Positions 7,288-9,464 of a stretch of DNA of 9,464 nucleotides are shown one piece after another. The stretch lies in assembly GCA_005877345.1 (NCBI GenBank), contig VBPR01000067.1:1-9464 (forward strand), in the 5' to 3' direction. The notes below the pieces were generated by a model. That model made no database searches. It worked only from the letters and a program-made list of their open reading frames with translations, and was not told the origin of the DNA. The DNA comes from Nitrososphaerota archaeon. GTDB taxonomy: Archaea > Thermoproteota > Nitrososphaeria > Nitrososphaerales > Nitrososphaeraceae. Every line of letters starts with the position of its first letter. Within the stretch, counting starts at the first letter, position 1. The position numbers and the translations under genes are program-made.

Positions 7288-7950
7288 GTGATCTACAAGT
7301 ATGATGTTTACAGAAGTCCAAATGTGGGTTTATTTGTACGAACAAATAATGATACTCTTCTACTCCCATTTGGATTTGCAGAAACAAAAGCCAAAAAACT
7401 TAAAGAATATTTATATGTAGAAAAAATAATACATGTTTCAATAGCGGGGACCCGATTGATAGGACCAATGACGGTTATGAATAACAATGGAATCTTATTA
7501 CCATACACTGTCTCAGATGATGAGATCCGAATCTTAAAGCAGACAGGTTTAAATGTGGACCGAGTAAAAAGTAAGTTTACTGCAATCGGAAACTTAATTT
7601 CAGCAAATGATAAGGGAGCAGTAGTTTCAAATTTATTCAAAGGGGAAGCGGATCAAAATATTAAAGATATTTTAGGCGTTCCTATTCAAACATTCTCAAT
7701 CGGGGGATATGTCCAGGTTGGATCGATGATAGTCACTACAAATGCTGGAGCTATTGTTCATCCAATAGCTAATGATTGGGAAATCAGCAGAATATCCGAA
7801 ATACTTCAAGTCGAAGCAGAACCAGCTACCGTCAATGGAGGCTCACCTTTCCTATCATCGGGAATCTTAGCTAATTTCAGCTCAGTTATAGTAGGTAATT
7901 TAACTACGGGGCCTGAATTAATAATGATAAGTAGGGCACTAAAAGTATAA
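7288..7950 (+). CDS. eif6: Translation initiation factor 6 (aIF6), ribosome anti-association factor
   Basis: aIF6 binds the large ribosomal subunit and prevents its premature joining to the small subunit; it also takes part in large-subunit maturation. The 220-residue length is normal for the family, whose fold is a five-fold pseudosymmetric propeller of repeats of about 40-45 residues. The repeated family phrases are clear: LIGPMTVMNNNGILLP, FTAIGNLISANDKGAVVS, VGSMIVTTNAGAIVHP and the C-terminal IVGNLTTGPELIMI. The start is GTG 7288, giving MIYKYDVYRSPNVGLF, which matches the expected N-terminal strand; no in-frame ATG lies nearby. In many archaea this gene sits with ribosomal protein genes (L31e, L39e, LX), but none is seen here, so it appears to be a single-gene unit. 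Confidence 0.95.
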   Translation: MIYKYDVYRSPNVGLFVRTNNDTLLLPFGFAETKAKKLKEYLYVEKIIHVSIAGTRLIGPMTVMNNNGILLPYTVSDDEIRILKQTGLNVDRVKSKFTAIGNLISANDKGAVVSNLFKGEADQNIKDILGVPIQTFSIGGYVQVGSMIVTTNAGAIVHPIANDWEISRISEILQVEAEPATVNGGSPFLSSGILANFSSVIVGNLTTGPELIMISRALKV

Positions 7951-8039
7951 CTTACTCTAATAGAGCTTGATCCTTCTAATTAGAATACAACCTATTTAAT
8001 TGCCAGCAGCAAAATTGCAGGTTTTCTTTAATCCAGTTA
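7951..8039. terminator. Convergent intergenic region with a 12-bp palindrome
   Basis: This 89-base gap separates the 3' ends of the aIF6 gene and the minus-strand secreted-protein gene. It contains a perfect 12-bp palindrome, TTCTAATTAGAA (7974-7985), a small CTCT/AGAG hairpin just before it (7965-7975 region), and a T-rich stretch near 8021-8030 that could stop plus-strand transcription. A bidirectional termination role is inferred from position only. Confidence 0.35.
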
Positions 8040-8966
8040 TCACCTAAAGTATATGTTAGGACTCAGGCGTGACGATGATATTGCATGGTCATCGTTTGTA
8101 AAAATCGCATCTATATCAGAACTTTCGATTTGAATATTAATAGCATTCAATTCAGAATCTGATAAATTAAATCTTTCCTTCAATAGAGACTTAAGACGAA
8201 ATACTTGGTCGTAAATTTGGTTCGTATTGGACAATAATGAAACTTCTAGCAATTGTCTCAAAAATGATTGGGGTATTTTTCCACTTGGATCACTTAAGAT
8301 TCTAAAATCAATCTTACTGAAAATCATTTCACTAGGAAGTTTAGGTAGTGCGTTTGCTGTATAAAATACTTGGACATCAATCAAATTTGATTGTGAATCA
8401 TTAATAGATCTTAAAATTGATGCTTCTGGATTATTAGGATCCGGGAATGCACCAATGACATTACTGCTTATTGGTAGAGATATCATAACAAATCCTTCCT
8501 GTAAGTTCTTTCTATCAGTAACTAACCGTAGAACATCTTTGCATGTTATAGCAGTTGAGCTTTCAGATTTAAGAATCTTGATGATTGAATTTGATGAATT
8601 ACCATCATTAGGTATGACGTTCCAAAGGATTTTTATCGGATAATCTTGTTTGTTAAGGATACTTATATCAGTATCATAATGGCCTGGTCTTACGGGACCT
8701 TCATGAGAAGTTACATTTCCGCATAAATATTTTGGGGTATAGGTAACAGTCTTAACAGAAGAGTTTTTTTGATCAGCTAAACCAAAGAATTGTATCTTAG
8801 ATTTATTATCTAATTTTGTCGTATTTTTAATGGGCATAGTCAAATTGGAATAATTTTCAGTTGTTGTACCGGTGGCTTGGCCAAATGTAGATGCACTCTC
8901 ATTCTGAATTAATATTGCAAATGTTAACACCGAAACAAAAAATAAGGTCGATATGCTCTTATTCAA
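8040..8966 (-). CDS. Secreted, probably glycosylated protein of unknown function
   Basis: I do not recognise a named family with certainty. The 308 residues begin with a signal peptide (about 1-26: a Lys, a hydrophobic core from Leu8 to Ile20, then a SAS cleavage-like site). The mature part is hydrophilic and has ten N-x-S/T sequons (Asn 22, 38, 41, 48, 54, 68, 84, 123, 189, 267), suggesting surface glycosylation. Residues 76-120 (YTPKYLCG, GPVRPGHYDTDISILN) resemble a widespread secreted domain whose members read like KFVCG...GxYATAINIHNP, here diverged. There are only two cysteines, 82 and 142, which may pair. A Leu/Phe-rich helical region at 234-268 ends the protein, and no C-terminal membrane anchor is seen. 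The start is TTG 8964-8966; the only upstream alternative before an in-frame stop would be ATT. It is transcribed away from pyrB. Confidence 0.7.
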   Translation of the reverse strand: MNKSISTLFFVSVLTFAILIQNESASTFGQATGTTTENYSNLTMPIKNTTKLDNKSKIQFFGLADQKNSSVKTVTYTPKYLCGNVTSHEGPVRPGHYDTDISILNKQDYPIKILWNVIPNDGNSSNSIIKILKSESSTAITCKDVLRLVTDRKNLQEGFVMISLPISSNVIGAFPDPNNPEASILRSINDSQSNLIDVQVFYTANALPKLPSEMIFSKIDFRILSDPSGKIPQSFLRQLLEVSLLSNTNQIYDQVFRLKSLLKERFNLSDSELNAINIQIESSDIDAIFTNDDHAISSSRLSPNIYFR

Positions 8967-8990
8967 ATTGCAAATTTAATTAAAAAATCT

Positions 8991-9000
8991 CTAATATATG
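8991..9000 (-). promoter_or_regulatory. TATA-like box of the secreted-protein gene
   Basis: Read on the minus strand this is CATATATTAG, centred about 30 bases before TTG 8966, consistent with a leaderless transcript. No Shine-Dalgarno precedes the TTG, which agrees with this. Confidence 0.45.
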
Positions 9001-9012
9001 TTAAATAGAAAG

Positions 9013-9082
9013 TTATCATTTTATTTGAATTCTGATAAGAATCCTTTTGTAAAGGGGCATTATCATATTATGATAGTGATAG
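9013..9082. repeat. Cluster of TGATAR half-sites in the pyrB upstream region
   Basis: Five copies of TGATAA or TGATAG, in either orientation, occur within 70 bases: TTATCA at 9013-9018, TGATAA at 9033-9038, TTATCA at 9060-9065, TGATAG at 9071-9076 and TGATAG at 9077-9082. The first two form a widely spaced inverted pair. The third and fourth form the core of a palindrome at 9058-9078, CAT-TATCATA-T-TATGATA-GTG, which is perfect over 15 bases and has one mismatch in its outer arms. The cluster lies between the divergent starts of the secreted-protein gene and pyrB, closer to pyrB. It may be a regulator binding region. Confidence 0.45.
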
Positions 9083-9085
9083 TCA

Positions 9086-9464
9086 GTGAAGACTAATAGA
9101 TTCTTTAATCGAGATGTTGTTTCAATTAAAGATTTCGAGAGAGATGAGCTTGAGTTCTTATATGAAAAAACCGATAAAATAAAGAAGCTAAAACCTAAAG
9201 AAAAAGACGAATTCGGAAAAGCCAGAATAATGGGATATCTGTTTTATGAACCAAGTACCAGGACTAGAATGAGTTTTGAAGCAGCAATGGCATCAATAGG
9301 TGGAAGCTCAATTGGAATATCCGATCTAAGATCATCTTCAATAGAGAAAGGCGAAAGTTTACAGGACACTGTGCGAGTTATGGATCTTTATTCAGATATC
9401 ATAATCCTACGTCACCAGCTTGATGGTTCAAGTAAATATGCCGCCGAAATTTCAGATTGTCCAA
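9086..9464 (+). CDS. pyrB: Aspartate carbamoyltransferase catalytic chain (3' partial)
   Basis: The gene encodes the first committed enzyme of pyrimidine synthesis, joining carbamoyl phosphate to aspartate. The 126 visible codons cover the N-terminal carbamoyl-phosphate domain; the family has about 305 residues, so the rest lies beyond the window. Key motifs are FYEPSTRTRMSFE (Ser57-Thr-Arg-Thr60 bind carbamoyl phosphate), EKGESLQDT (Lys88 is the mobile-loop lysine shared between subunits) and LRHQLDGSSKYAAE (Arg109-His110), where many relatives have Pro after the His. The start is GTG 9086; an in-frame TAG at 9080-9082 rules out anything longer, and GTGAT at 9076-9080 is a good ribosome binding site five bases upstream. 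In archaea pyrI, the regulatory chain, normally follows pyrB, but it is not visible here. A palindrome overlaps the leader. Confidence 0.95.
   Translation, partial: MKTNRFFNRDVVSIKDFERDELEFLYEKTDKIKKLKPKEKDEFGKARIMGYLFYEPSTRTRMSFEAAMASIGGSSIGISDLRSSSIEKGESLQDTVRVMDLYSDIIILRHQLDGSSKYAAEISDCP

Noticed and set aside
7308..7640. Antisense open frame of 110 codons inside the aIF6 gene
   Set aside because: It is fully overlapped by a well-conserved gene and shows no recognisable domain or separate promoter.

Overview
The window is a compact, AT-rich stretch of archaeal chromosome. It carries an archaeal initiation factor 6 (aIF6), a CdvB/ESCRT-III-type division protein, a thiolase paired with a DUF35 protein, a B12-dependent (class II) ribonucleotide reductase with an ATP-cone, and an archaeal-style aspartate carbamoyltransferase. 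Several genes appear leaderless, with TATA-like boxes about 25-30 bases before the start codon, and four of the seven visible starts are TTG or GTG. This combination fits an ammonia-oxidising Thaumarchaeon (Nitrososphaerota), probably of the soil Nitrososphaera/Nitrosocosmicus kind. That assignment is inferred from gene content, not from a database search.

Layout from left to right: (1) the 3' part of an SCP2-type thiolase, followed 15 bases later by a Zn-ribbon/OB-fold DUF35 protein, forming a two-gene unit; (2) a short CdvB paralogue; (3) a 701-residue protein that looks like an anaerobic ribonucleotide reductase (NrdD) with an N-terminal winged helix-turn-helix, but with no recognisable catalytic cysteine and no glycyl-radical site; (4) a 900-residue adenosylcobalamin-dependent reductase, NrdJ, with its catalytic residues intact; (5) aIF6; (6) on the minus strand, a secreted, sequon-rich protein of unknown function; (7) divergently, the 5' part of pyrB, cut by the window end.

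The centre of interest is the pair at 2204-7101. A DNA-binding domain fused to an ATP-cone and an apparently dead NrdD body sits directly before the active NrdJ. I infer that the first protein is a nucleotide-sensing regulator, possibly of nrdJ, evolved from a reductase. The nrdJ promoter has a run of AGCT repeats, including a perfect 10-bp palindrome, between its TATA-like box and the start codon. A separate 10-bp inverted repeat lies just upstream of the TATA-like box of the pseudoenzyme gene. The neighbouring CdvB paralogue and pyrB put cell division and pyrimidine supply nearby, but co-regulation is not shown by the sequence.

No rRNA, tRNA, CRISPR array, insertion sequence or phage gene was seen. 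No gap between genes exceeds 190 bases.
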